Made by a program: the position numbers and the translations under genes. Positions 17,248 to 25,552 of a DNA stretch of 64,000 nucleotides are shown here, in pieces. The notes under the pieces were generated by a model. That model had not been told where the DNA came from. It worked only from the letters and a program-made list of their open reading frames with translations, and ran no database searches. Every line of letters begins with the position of its first letter. The first letter of the stretch is position 1. This DNA is from Rhizobiaceae bacterium MnEN-MB40S (lineage in GTDB: Bacteria; Pseudomonadota; Alphaproteobacteria; Rhizobiales; Rhizobiaceae). Location: positions 372,001-436,000 of the forward strand of contig BRLC01000025.1 of assembly GCA_024343425.1 (NCBI GenBank). The letters are read 5' to 3'.

Positions 17248-18261
17248 TCAGGCGACAAGCTGCTCGCCAAAGCGAACAGCGTCGAAAGCCTCGGCGATCA
17301 CTTCCGGACCGGCGTCGGCGGCGGGCCCCTTCACCGACAGGATCTGACGATAGCGCTTCGCGCCTGGCATGCCGTGGAACAAACCCACCATGTGGCGGGT
17401 GATGTGAACCATCCGCCCGCCGCCGGCGATATGCAGGGCGGCGTGCTCCATCATGGCGTCACGGACCGTCATCCAGTCGACCGGCAGAGAGCCATCGCCG
17501 AAAAACCGCCGATCGACATCAACCAGAAGGCCGGCATTGTGGTAGGCCGCGCGGCCAAGCATGACGCCGTCTGTGCTGGCCAGGAGGTCCAAGGCCTGAT
17601 TCAAATCCTCAATGCCGCCGTTGATCCCTATGAATCGATTCGACAATCTCCGCTTCAGACGGGACACCCGATCGTAATCAAGCGGGGGAATATCCCGGTT
17701 TTCCTTCGGACTCAGCCCCTCAAGCCAGGCCTTGCGCGCATGCACCCACAGCGCATCGCTGCCGGCAGCAAATGTGGCGTCGGCCATCGTGTCGAGAGCG
17801 GTTTCGATGTCCTGATCATCCACGCCAAGACGGCATTTGACGGTGACGGGCGCCGAAATGGCCTGTTTCATCGCCGACACGCATTCCGCCACAAGGTCGG
17901 GTTCCTGCATCAGGCAGGCGCCGAAACGGCCGGATTGAACCCTGTCGGACGGACAGCCGACATTCATGTTGATTTCGTCGTAACCCATATCGGCGGCGAT
18001 GCGCGCCGCCTCGGCCATCCTTGAAGGCTCCGACCCGCCGAGCTGCAGGGCGACCGGATGCTCGGCCGGGTCGTACCCGATCAGTCGCTCGCGGTCGCCA
18101 TGGATCACCGCGTCGGCGGTCACCATCTCGGTGTAGAGAAGCGCATGCCGGGTCAATTGCCGGTGCAGAAAACGACAATGCCTGTCCGTCCAGTCCATCA
18201 TCGGTGCGATGGAGAAGACAGGAATGCTGTATTCCTGGGCTTTTTCATATAATTTCAACAT
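17248..18261 (-). CDS. dusA: tRNA-dihydrouridine(20/20a) synthase DusA
   Basis: A 337-residue FMN enzyme that reduces uridine 20/20a in the tRNA D-loop. Signature segments are APMMDWTDRHCRFLHRQL, EMVTADAVIHGD, INMNVGCPSDRVQSGRFGA (catalytic Cys in VGCPS), the RKAWLEGLSPKENR loop, and INGGIEDL. The first 15 or so residues (MLKLYEKAQEYSIPV) come from AT-rich DNA unlike the rest, and an integrase gene lies just outside, as expected when an element has integrated into the 5' end of dusA and supplied a new start codon. The gene is otherwise intact and converges tail-to-tail with ngg. Confidence 0.95.
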   Translation of the reverse strand: MLKLYEKAQEYSIPVFSIAPMMDWTDRHCRFLHRQLTRHALLYTEMVTADAVIHGDRERLIGYDPAEHPVALQLGGSEPSRMAEAARIAADMGYDEINMNVGCPSDRVQSGRFGACLMQEPDLVAECVSAMKQAISAPVTVKCRLGVDDQDIETALDTMADATFAAGSDALWVHARKAWLEGLSPKENRDIPPLDYDRVSRLKRRLSNRFIGINGGIEDLNQALDLLASTDGVMLGRAAYHNAGLLVDVDRRFFGDGSLPVDWMTVRDAMMEHAALHIAGGGRMVHITRHMVGLFHGMPGAKRYRQILSVKGPAADAGPEVIAEAFDAVRFGEQLVA

Positions 18262-18295
18262 ACTATGCGTATTTTTATTTTTCCTGTTATGTCAC

Positions 18296-18349
18296 GTACT
18301 TTCCCACTGTTGTACCTTTTTTCAATATGCAGTACTACATTGTCGTACT
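18296..18349. repeat. Cluster of four GTAC motifs upstream of the integrase
   Basis: GTACT or GTACC occurs at 18296, 18312, 18332 and 18345, all within 54 bases between dusA and the integrase start and mostly followed by a T-rich tract. Short repeats beside an integrase gene may be arm-type integrase sites or repressor half-sites. No function is shown. Confidence 0.4.
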
Positions 18350-18370
18350 TTCAAGCGAGGATGTCGCACC

Positions 18371-19468
18371 ATGGGAACCATCGTAGCACGCAAGCGACGT
18401 GACGGGACTACAGGTTACACAGCACAAATAGTCAAGAAGCGCCACGGCGAGACGATTTGGCGCGAGGCGAAAACCTTCAGCAAGCGACGTGAGGCGGCAG
18501 CATGGGCGGCATGGCGTGAAAAGGAGCTCGATAAACCTGGCGTCATTGAGCATTTGAATCGACCGGCTGCAACACTCGCTGATGCTATCGACCGATACGT
18601 TGCCGAGAAGAGATCGATCGGAAGAACCAAGGCGCAGGTCCTAAAGAGCATCAAAAAATACAAGATAGCTGCGATGGATAGCGCCAGTATCAAGAGCGCG
18701 GACATAGTTTCGTTTGCGGATGAGCTGGCAAGCGGTGACCGTCAGCCCCAAACTATCGGAAATTATATTTCTCATCTGGCCGCCATCTTTCGTGATGCAA
18801 AAGCAGCGTGGGGCATACCGCTCGACTATGCCGAGATGCAGGCTGCGCAGGCGGTGCTTACGCGACACGAGAAGGTCGCCAAGTCGTCAAAACGAGACAG
18901 ACGCCCTACCCTCGATGAATTGGACCACCTGTTGACGTTCTTTGTAGAGCGCCGGCAACATTCGCCACGTTCTACGCCCTATGCGAAAGTTATAGTGTTT
19001 GCCCTGTTCTCGACGCGACGACAGGAGGAGATCACGCGGCTTGAATGGGAGGATTTGGACGTTGAACATTCGCGGATTCTGGTGCGCGACATGAAGCACC
19101 CCGGCCAGAAAAAAGGAAATGATGTATGGGTTGATATCCCGCCTGAAGCCATGCTGTTAATTCAATCGATGCCGCGCACCGGTAAATTCATCTTTCCGTA
19201 CAACTCAAAGACCGTCAGCAACATCTTCACCCGCGCCTGCAAGGTGCTCGGCATCGAGGATCTGCGATTCCATGATCTTCGACATGAAGGCCTTTCACGA
19301 TTGTTCGAAATGGGAAAAACGATTCCGCAAGCTGCCGCGGTCTCGGGCCACCGCTCTTGGGCGTCGCTCCAAAGATACTCGCACCTAAGGCAAACAGGTG
19401 ACAAGTACGATGACTGGAAATGGCTAAAGACTGTCTGCCGCGCGCGAACATTAGAAGAACAAACTTGA
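18371..19468 (+). CDS. Tyrosine recombinase/integrase (dusA-associated)
   Basis: A 365-residue site-specific recombinase. The N-terminal part MGTIVARKRRDGTTGYTAQI is an arm-binding domain; the core-binding domain spans about residues 75-170. Catalytic residues are visible: Arg in FSTRRQEEITRLEW, HDLRHEGLSRLF, and GHRSWASLQRYSHLR with the nucleophile Tyr. ATG at 18371 is chosen because it gives the usual start of these proteins; the open frame back to 18209 crosses the dusA 5' end. Located directly next to dusA and pointing away from it, it probably catalysed insertion of the island there. It looks intact. Confidence 0.92.
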   Translation: MGTIVARKRRDGTTGYTAQIVKKRHGETIWREAKTFSKRREAAAWAAWREKELDKPGVIEHLNRPAATLADAIDRYVAEKRSIGRTKAQVLKSIKKYKIAAMDSASIKSADIVSFADELASGDRQPQTIGNYISHLAAIFRDAKAAWGIPLDYAEMQAAQAVLTRHEKVAKSSKRDRRPTLDELDHLLTFFVERRQHSPRSTPYAKVIVFALFSTRRQEEITRLEWEDLDVEHSRILVRDMKHPGQKKGNDVWVDIPPEAMLLIQSMPRTGKFIFPYNSKTVSNIFTRACKVLGIEDLRFHDLRHEGLSRLFEMGKTIPQAAAVSGHRSWASLQRYSHLRQTGDKYDDWKWLKTVCRARTLEEQT

Positions 19469-19539
19469 CTTTTTTGGAAAAATTCTACTAATATGGGAAT
19501 CTGCTTCACAATAATCTGCAGTTGTCAAGGGGATTCTAT

Positions 19540-19761
19540 ATGGGGAACTACACTACGAGAGAGGCCGCACCAAAAATTGGAAAGTCCGTTAGCTGGCTAA
19601 ATAAAAGTCGGATGAATGGAACAGGCCCAAAATACCTGAAAATCGGTGGAGGCGTCATTTATACCGACGAGCATCTGGTCGAATTCAAAAGGCAATGTAC
19701 CCGCACCGCAGTCTACGACTTCGCGAACGATAATTCGCCACATTCCGCCCGCGCCGCATAG
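19540..19761 (+). CDS. AlpA-like small DNA-binding protein (possible excisionase)
   Basis: A 73-residue protein with a helix-turn-helix of the MerR/AlpA type: YTTREAAPKIGKSVSWLNKS, then a GPKYLKIGGGVIYTDEHLVE wing. ATG at 19540 follows AAGGGGAT at 19527-19534, a good ribosome site. Proteins of this kind, just downstream of an integrase, serve as excisionases or activators of element genes (AlpA). The C-terminal 20 residues are low in conserved features. Function is inferred from fold and position. Confidence 0.75.
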   Translation: MGNYTTREAAPKIGKSVSWLNKSRMNGTGPKYLKIGGGVIYTDEHLVEFKRQCTRTAVYDFANDNSPHSARAA

Positions 19762-19819
19762 CACTGCACACCGGCGTCGCCTTCAGCGGCGCCATCAATC
19801 ACACCCGAAGGGGGAGCCA

Positions 19820-20081
19820 ATGAAGGTTCTGGACGTCAGTCCGCCAGCCCCTGCCGACGGCAAAGACACTATTGCGATTTTTTAATGCGCAGCTCACCGA
19901 CGCCATAAGGATATATGGGCTGCGGCTATTCAAAGGGCCGGCCAAGCGGATTCTCACGTATTCTCCTCAGCGCGGCAAACGGCGAGCAGCAATGTTCACG
20001 CCAAAGATCGCAAATGAAATCACAGCAGCCGCGATTGCTGCGTGGGAGACGGAAACAGTCAATGACATCACAGACAGATAA
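19820..20081 (+). pseudogene. Small conserved element protein interrupted by a +1 frame change at a T6 run
   Basis: ATG at 19820, preceded by AAGGGGGAG, opens MKVLDVSPPAPADGKDTIAIF and stops at TAA 19883-19885 right after a run of six T. The next reading frame continues NAQLTDAIRIYGLRLFKGPA and on to TVNDITDR, stop at 20081. Removing one T joins the halves into an 86-residue protein that resembles small hypothetical proteins found beside DUF3987 genes in rhizobial elements (from memory). Either it is a real frameshift, a sequencing error in the T run, or ribosomal/transcriptional slippage. Its end overlaps the DUF3987 start by 20 bases, as in a coupled operon. Confidence 0.6.
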
Positions 20082-21753
20082 CCTGACACTTGCCGATATC
20101 AAAAAAAAGCTCGGAGGCACGATTGCCAAGAGCGGTGACTACATTGACGACGCCAACGTCGCAGGCGCAGATGTCAGAATCAGAAAATCACCGCTAAGAT
20201 ATTTTTACGTAAGCTCATCCTCTCGCGACAAATATTCCCGCGAAGAGTATCAGCGCTTTTTCGAAATGACGTTTGGCATCAAGAGCGCTGCGAACGACAA
20301 TAATGCTCTCGTTGATCCATGGGCCCAGGCCGCGCACCCTCCGATGCCAAGCGGCCTGCTTCCTCCAGTCATTGAGAAATTCGCTGGCGTCAACGCTGAG
20401 ATGATGGGCGCCGATCCGGCTGGGTTCGTAATGACATCGCTCGCCGCCTGCGGAGCAGCTATCCCGGATAAGGTGAACATTCAGCCGAAAAAAAATGACA
20501 CAGAATGGACCGAATCCGCTCGCTTGTGGGTGATGCAGGTTGCCGAGCCGAGCGCGAAGAAAACTCCCATAACGAACGCGGCAACATCTCCGCTAAAGAA
20601 AATCGATGCTGAGATGTTCAATGAGTATCAGAAAAGTTTATCCGAGTACCTGCGGCTGGAGAAAAAGGAGCGCGACGCGATTTCGCCGCCGAAACAAGAG
20701 CGGCTAGTGCTCTCCGACACAACGATCGAAGCTGCACAAGAGATTCTGAAGGATAGCCCGAATGGCGTGCTAATGCCCTTCGATGAATTGTCTTCATGGT
20801 TCGCGTCTCTTGGAAAATACAGCGGCAAGGCCGACGCTGACAGGGGCTTCTACCTGCAGGCTTTCAACGGCGGCTCGTATATCGTCAATCGCATCGGTCG
20901 CGGCTCATCCATTATCCCGAATCTGTCGGCATCTATAGTCGGCAATATCCAGCCGGAGGTCATCCGGAAGCTCGCAAAGGACTCGGCAGATGACGGGCTG
21001 TTGCAGCGCTTTCTACCCGTACTGCTGAAGCCGGCAGGCGTCGGCAGGGACTCTCCGACTCCTGACGTGAATAAGGAATTCGGGCAGCTCATACGGCGGC
21101 TGACTGACATTCGGCGGCCACTCCAGGGTGGCATGCGTGAAATGCCATTCCGGTTTTCCGAGGGGGGGCAAAAGATTTGGGAGGATGTCGTTAACCGGAA
21201 TCATCAGGCGGTCGCCGAGTGGGAGAGCATCAACCGCAAATTTGCGTCTCACGTTGCGAAATATGACGGGCTATTCGCTCGGATGTGTTTGCTCTGGCAC
21301 TGCATTGAAGCGGAGGACAACCGGCCGCCGGCCATGATCGAGGCCGATCTCGCATTCCGCGTGAGCGAATTCATGCAAGGGTTTGTGCAGCCGCACGGCT
21401 TGGCCTTTTATCAGAACGTGCTCGGGCTGTCCGATCGGCAAGACGCTTTGCTGGCAGCAGCCGGATGGATCCTTGCCCACAAGCCTGAGGCATTCACCGG
21501 GCGCGATGTCGCTCGCGGCGATGGCGTTATGCGTGGGTTGACGAAAGAGAATGTCGACAGAGTCATGGAACATCTCGATGCCTATGGCTGGCTGGAACCC
21601 GTGCCCGTTGTTCGCACCGACAGCCGCAAATGGAGGGTTCGGCCAGAAGTGTACAGTGTTTTTGCTGACCGCGCGCTGAAAGAGACGGTACGGCGGGAGT
21701 CGGTTCGAGACACTATTGCATCTGCTGCCGGACAACATTCGGCAGCTGCATAG
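20062..21753 (+). CDS. DUF3987 family protein (helicase/primase-like, island replication)
   Basis: A 563-residue protein with the DUF3987 pattern: a region around NAEMMGADPAGFVMTSLAAC near residue 120, LWVMQVAEPSAKKTP (in place of the canonical Walker A loop), LMPFDELSSWFASLGKYSG as Walker-B-like segment, RGFYLQAFNGG, and SIVGNIQPEVIRKLAKD followed by DDGLLQRFLPVLLKP. The C-terminal region resembles a winged helix. ATG at 20062 has GGAGA upstream; longer frames run through the preceding small gene. Proteins of this family are found on integrative elements and phages beside primase genes and are thought to take part in replication, but the function is not established. Confidence 0.8.
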   Translation: MTSQTDNLTLADIKKKLGGTIAKSGDYIDDANVAGADVRIRKSPLRYFYVSSSSRDKYSREEYQRFFEMTFGIKSAANDNNALVDPWAQAAHPPMPSGLLPPVIEKFAGVNAEMMGADPAGFVMTSLAACGAAIPDKVNIQPKKNDTEWTESARLWVMQVAEPSAKKTPITNAATSPLKKIDAEMFNEYQKSLSEYLRLEKKERDAISPPKQERLVLSDTTIEAAQEILKDSPNGVLMPFDELSSWFASLGKYSGKADADRGFYLQAFNGGSYIVNRIGRGSSIIPNLSASIVGNIQPEVIRKLAKDSADDGLLQRFLPVLLKPAGVGRDSPTPDVNKEFGQLIRRLTDIRRPLQGGMREMPFRFSEGGQKIWEDVVNRNHQAVAEWESINRKFASHVAKYDGLFARMCLLWHCIEAEDNRPPAMIEADLAFRVSEFMQGFVQPHGLAFYQNVLGLSDRQDALLAAAGWILAHKPEAFTGRDVARGDGVMRGLTKENVDRVMEHLDAYGWLEPVPVVRTDSRKWRVRPEVYSVFADRALKETVRRESVRDTIASAAGQHSAAA

Positions 21754-22127
21754 GGAAGTGTCCGAAGTGTCCCTTGCGCACGCGAAAGAATATTTTGAAC
21801 CCTCTCTCTTTCTATAAATGACTCGCACGCAGAAGGGACACTCTGTGACACTTGCAAAAGCCTTTCGAAGCGCTCCACCGAGAAACCGAGGAAGGGATTG
21901 AATTAGCAGAAATAGGGACGTGCTTCCCTAAGATGTTTTCGATTTTAGGTTAGCCGTATCCCGTTTTGATGTCCTACCGAAGATGCACCACCAGGGGGGG
22001 GGCAAATCTCTGTTGATTACCAAGTATCGGAGCGGCGCGGGCCCAAAGCGCACATTTTTCCAATTCAAAATATGCCCCCCCCTGTGGAGTTCGCCCCTGG
22101 GAGTGGACACTGATCAGGCTGCTGTGG
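21754..22127. other. Non-coding gap with an IS21-type end remnant
   Basis: I see no gene in these 374 bases. At 22086-22109 lies a 24-base sequence that matches, inverted and with one mismatch, the terminal sequence of the IS21 remnant at 58141-58164. It looks like an isolated left end of the same type of element; no IstA or IstB coding sequence follows it. Confidence 0.5.
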
Positions 22128-22154
22128 TGATCTTGCCCCCGTTTCACCGGACAC

Positions 22155-22986
22155 CTAGGCGGTTTCGGCTTTGGCCCTGATGAACTCGTGTGGCGAGCGC
22201 CACTTCAGGCCGGAATGAGGATGGTTTTCGTTATAAACTTCGATCCAGTCTCCTATCAATGTGAGGACGGTTTCTGCATCAGGCAGCGGATTGACGCGGA
22301 CATAGTCGCGCTTGAATGTTTTGACGAAAGCCTCCGACATACCGTTTGATTGCGGGCTCTTGACCGGCGTAAAGCACGACTTCATGCCCAGCTGGCGAGC
22401 GAAGATGCGCGCTTCCCTCGCCGTATAGGCGCTGCCATTTTCGGACAGGATTTCTACGATCTGTGGCGCGGCATGCGCCGAAGCGCTTTTCAACGGCCTC
22501 CAGCAGCATGTCGCGTACATCCGAACCGCTGATCCCCGCATTGACCACCGCCCGCCAGGCGATGATTTCCCGGTCGTGGGCATCGATCAGGAAAGCGGCC
22601 CGGATAACGTCGCCATTCCAGCAGGCGAACTCCAGGCCATCGGAACACCAGCGCAGGTTGGAGCGCATCATGACCACCTTGCCGTCATGGGCGCGTTCGC
22701 ATCGTTCGAAGCCACTGCGTTCCAGCAGCAAATTACTGGCCTTCATGATGCGGTAGACGCGCTTGTGGATGACGGGGTCGAGGCCTCCGGCCTGCAAGTC
22801 CCGGTTCAGGACGGCGGTCATCCGGCGGTAGCCATAGGTCGGGCGTTTGGCCACCAGTGCCCGGATGCGCGGCAGAAGCGCCGCGTCCTGAGCCTTGTGA
22901 TAGCCCCGACGCGGCTTCGAGGTTCCTTTCAGCCGCTCGTGCAGATTGGACCGCGACACGCCGAGCGTTTCGGCGACCGCCTTCAT
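22155..22986 (-). pseudogene. IS3-family transposase OrfB, frameshifted
   Basis: The DDE transposase of the IS element. From ATG 22986 the frame reads KAVAETLGVSRSNLHERLKG, includes KRPTYGYRRMTAVLNR and the first catalytic region LRWCSDGLEFACWNGDV and LIDAHDREIIAW, then runs off frame near 22480 after EAVEKRFGA. The remainder continues in the next frame: PQIVEILSENGSAYT, FTPVKSPQSNGMSEAFVKTF and HPHSGLKWRSPHEFI, ending at 22155. The second catalytic Asp of the usual SDNGS motif is Glu here (SENGS). Frameshift and substitution together indicate loss of activity. Confidence 0.88.
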
Positions 22987-23360
22987 GGCAAATCGTCCCG
23001 TTTGAGTGACCCGGCAAGCAAGGTCGGTTTTTTTGAGCGGCTTTTGTCAAGAGCCTCCTTGAGGATCTCATTCTCCAGCGTCTTCCTGCCGAGCTGGCGT
23101 TCGAGTTCCCGGATGCGCGCCTCCATCTCGCGGACGGTCTTGTTGCTGGTCACGCTGTCGTCCCCCGTCACGGCAATCGATCCTCCTTCCAGCATCAGTT
23201 TGCGCCAACGATACAGCAGATTCGGCGCAACGCCATTGCGGCGGGCGACCGCGGAGATGCTCTCGCCCTCATAAAGCGTTTCTTCCACGATCCGAAGTTT
23301 CTCGGATGACGATCACCGGCGACGGCGGCCGCCCTCGGTGATGATTTCAATCTCGGACAT
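22983..23360 (-). pseudogene. IS3-family OrfA with premature stop
   Basis: From ATG 23360 the frame reads MSEIEIITEGGRRRR, then TGA at 23313-23315 where relatives have Trp (TGG), then SSSEKLRIVEETLYEGESIS and the HTH and leucine-zipper parts of OrfA: ARRNGVAPNLLYRWRKLM and ELERQLGRKTLENEILKEAL. The stop overlaps the orfB start (ATGA). The single-base nonsense change removes the N-terminal start from the DNA-binding domain, although internal restart near 23288 is possible. Confidence 0.85.
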
Positions 23361-23619
23361 AAGCACATGCTTAAGGTTATCCCTAAGCCTCCCTGGTCAA
23401 GCCAGGGTGTTCGGTCAAAATAGGGGCCAGTTCACTAGCACCTTGAAGGCTGAATCGACTGGAAACTGAAACAAAGCCTCCGTTATGAAAACCGCCCGAG
23501 TCTCCGAAAACATCTGACAACGGACATATTCAAGGGAGCACGTCAGTGGTGGCATCCACCGCATCAGTTTAAGGTGCTGACCCTAATTTGGCACAGCAGT
23601 GCTAACCTTATGTGATGGT

Positions 23620-25515
23620 CTAACTCACGCGCACATTTTCTCTAGATGGTATAACTATCGTACATAAAAGCGCAACAACTCCTAGTATTGCAGTCCATAT
23701 AAAAATTGCACCCCCAAGTGTTGCGACGAAGCACAATGCACAGAAGACGGCAAGCCCGCGCTGCCAGTATCTCAATGGCTTGTAGAGCCAGCCGACGGAC
23801 GCCGCACAGCTGAACACGATCGTCAGCAGGGTGATCAGCAAGGCCACCAGGATTTCCGTGGGCGTGCCGCGCAGGAGCATTGCAGGACGCAGGATCATGA
23901 CCACCGGTATCAGCATGACGGGCGCCGCTAGCCTGAAGGCCGCCCACCCAACCTCGCCGGGTGGTGACTTGGAGATGGTGGCAGCCGCGTAGGCGCTCAA
24001 CGCAATCGGCGGCGTCACCATCGCCAGGATGGCGAAATAGAACACCAGCATGTGTGAGGCGAGCGGATCAAATCCAAGCTGGATCAGGGCGGGCGCAAGC
24101 AGGATCGCGGACATGATGTAGGCAGAAGTCGTGGGCATGCCCATGCCCATGAGGATCGTGCCCATGATTGTCAGCACAAGGGCGAGTACTACCGACGCAT
24201 CGGAAACGTCCACAATGATCGATGTCAGCTTGTTGCCAAGCCCGGTATAGGACACCACGCCAACGATAACGCCCGCCAGCGCGCAGGCGAGCGCCACCGG
24301 CATGGCGCGGACTCCGACTTCGGCGGCTCCCAGAAGCAGATCCCTCAACGATATCCTTGTGTGCGGAAACAGCGTGCCCACAACGATGACCCCGATTATG
24401 CTTTCCACGCAACTGTATGGAATTGGATAACCGAAACTGATCCTTCCCGCGAGCCAACCAAGAGGCAGCAACAGGTGGCCGCGATGCCTGAGCACCTGCC
24501 AGGGACTGTCGATGTCGGTCGGGTCAGTTGCGCCGATACCGGACGCTCTGGCCTGAAAGTGCACGGTCAGGAACATCGCAAAGAAGTAGAAGAAGGCCGG
24601 GAAAATGGCGGCGACCACGATCTCGCGATACGGCATTTGCAGAAAGTCGGCCATGATGAACGCCGCCGCGCCCATGACGGGCGGCACAAGCTGTCCGCCG
24701 GTCGACACCACAGCTTCAATGGCCGCGGCGATTTTCGGCTGGTACTTGCCGCGGATCATCAGCGGAATCGTGAACATGCCGGAGGTCATGACGTTGGCGA
24801 CGGCGCTGCCCGACACTAAACCGGTCACGGCAGATCCGACAACTGCGGCTTTTGCCGGACCGCCGGCGTAACGCCCGGTCAAGGCGAGCGCCAGCTGGAT
24901 GATCATGCGGCTGCCGCCGTAGACCTCGAATATGGTCGCGAACAGGATGAAGTAGAAAATGATGTTCACGGACACGCCGAGCGGAATTCCCAGCAACCCG
25001 TCTATGGTCAAAAACTGCTGGTCGACAAAGCCCGTCAAGTCGGTCTGTTTATGACCGAAGGGACGCGGCAAAAGACCGCCCGCCAGCTGGTAGGCGACAA
25101 AGGCGCCAACCACGACCACCATTCCGACGCCCAGTTTCTTGATGGTCGCAAACAGAAGCAGCGTTCCGAGAATGATCGCAACAGTGATATCCGCGAATTC
25201 CAGGTCCGCGAGACCTGCGTAGCGGGTAACCAGACGCTCTTGCTCGATCTGGTATATTATGACCGGCACCGCAGACATGATAATGCCCGCGATGCCGATG
25301 ATGCGGTTAAGGGCTGATTTGCTATTGGTAAAAAGTGCGAAAAACGTCGCGAGTCCGAAACACGCGTGTCCTGCGCGAATGACATAGATGCTGGTTTCGG
25401 GACGCAGCCAGACCGTGATCTGAAACGCAATCCACAAGAGGCCTATGACGGCGACGGGCGAACGCAATGATTGAATAGTGTCGTCTGATTCAGTGCGTGT
25501 GTCGGTGGTCGCCAT
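23620..25515 (-). CDS. TRAP transporter fused permease (4TM/12TM), TAXI type
   Basis: A 631-residue inner-membrane protein with about 16-17 hydrophobic segments. The N-terminal third corresponds to the small permease and the rest to the large DctM-like permease, with GSAVTGLVSGSAVANVMTSG, the STGGQLVPPVMGAAAF region and MGMGMPTTSAYIMSAILLAP, which are typical of TAXI-TRAP fused permeases. It imports an organic anion with sodium, using the TAXI binding protein encoded 37 bases upstream (25553-26551). The C-terminus carries two or three extra hydrophobic segments beyond the DctM core. The pair is probably co-transcribed; the substrate is unknown. Confidence 0.92.
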   Translation of the reverse strand: MATTDTRTESDDTIQSLRSPVAVIGLLWIAFQITVWLRPETSIYVIRAGHACFGLATFFALFTNSKSALNRIIGIAGIIMSAVPVIIYQIEQERLVTRYAGLADLEFADITVAIILGTLLLFATIKKLGVGMVVVVGAFVAYQLAGGLLPRPFGHKQTDLTGFVDQQFLTIDGLLGIPLGVSVNIIFYFILFATIFEVYGGSRMIIQLALALTGRYAGGPAKAAVVGSAVTGLVSGSAVANVMTSGMFTIPLMIRGKYQPKIAAAIEAVVSTGGQLVPPVMGAAAFIMADFLQMPYREIVVAAIFPAFFYFFAMFLTVHFQARASGIGATDPTDIDSPWQVLRHRGHLLLPLGWLAGRISFGYPIPYSCVESIIGVIVVGTLFPHTRISLRDLLLGAAEVGVRAMPVALACALAGVIVGVVSYTGLGNKLTSIIVDVSDASVVLALVLTIMGTILMGMGMPTTSAYIMSAILLAPALIQLGFDPLASHMLVFYFAILAMVTPPIALSAYAAATISKSPPGEVGWAAFRLAAPVMLIPVVMILRPAMLLRGTPTEILVALLITLLTIVFSCAASVGWLYKPLRYWQRGLAVFCALCFVATLGGAIFIWTAILGVVALLCTIVIPSRENVRVS

Positions 25516-25552
25516 CGTTCTTCAGCTTTTCCGCATATCTTCTTCGGTACAG

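Larger units (their letters stand above)
18238..22127. mobile_element. Small dusA-integrated genomic island (remnant)
   Basis: This stretch begins at the 5' end of dusA with a sharp rise in AT and contains a tyrosine integrase, an AlpA-like DNA-binding gene, a frameshifted small gene and a DUF3987 gene: the minimal content of many small integrative elements. A family of integrases that targets the 5' end of dusA is known. I could not find a second copy of the dusA 5' sequence (attR) in the window. The right limit is therefore only the start of the IS3-family element at 22128; the true end is unknown. Confidence 0.65.
22128..23434 (-). mobile_element. IS3-family (IS2-like) insertion sequence, inactivated
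   Basis: About 1.3 kb with imperfect terminal inverted repeats: left TGATCTTGCCCCCGTTTC at 22128, right (read inward) TGAACTGGCCCCTATTTT ending at 23434, both continuing into ACCG-ACACC. It encodes orfA and orfB on the minus strand with the usual four-base overlap. Three lesions make it non-functional: a stop in orfA, a frameshift in orfB and replacement of a catalytic Asp. No target duplication is visible. Confidence 0.88.

Noticed and set aside
22123-23439. Five-base target duplication of the IS3-family element
   Set aside because: Flanking bases (TGTGG and CTAGC) do not match, even when the ends are shifted by one base.
18238-23619. Second dusA-derived attachment site (attR)
   Set aside because: I searched by eye for repeats of the dusA 5' coding sequence in the island and the rest of the window and found none long enough.
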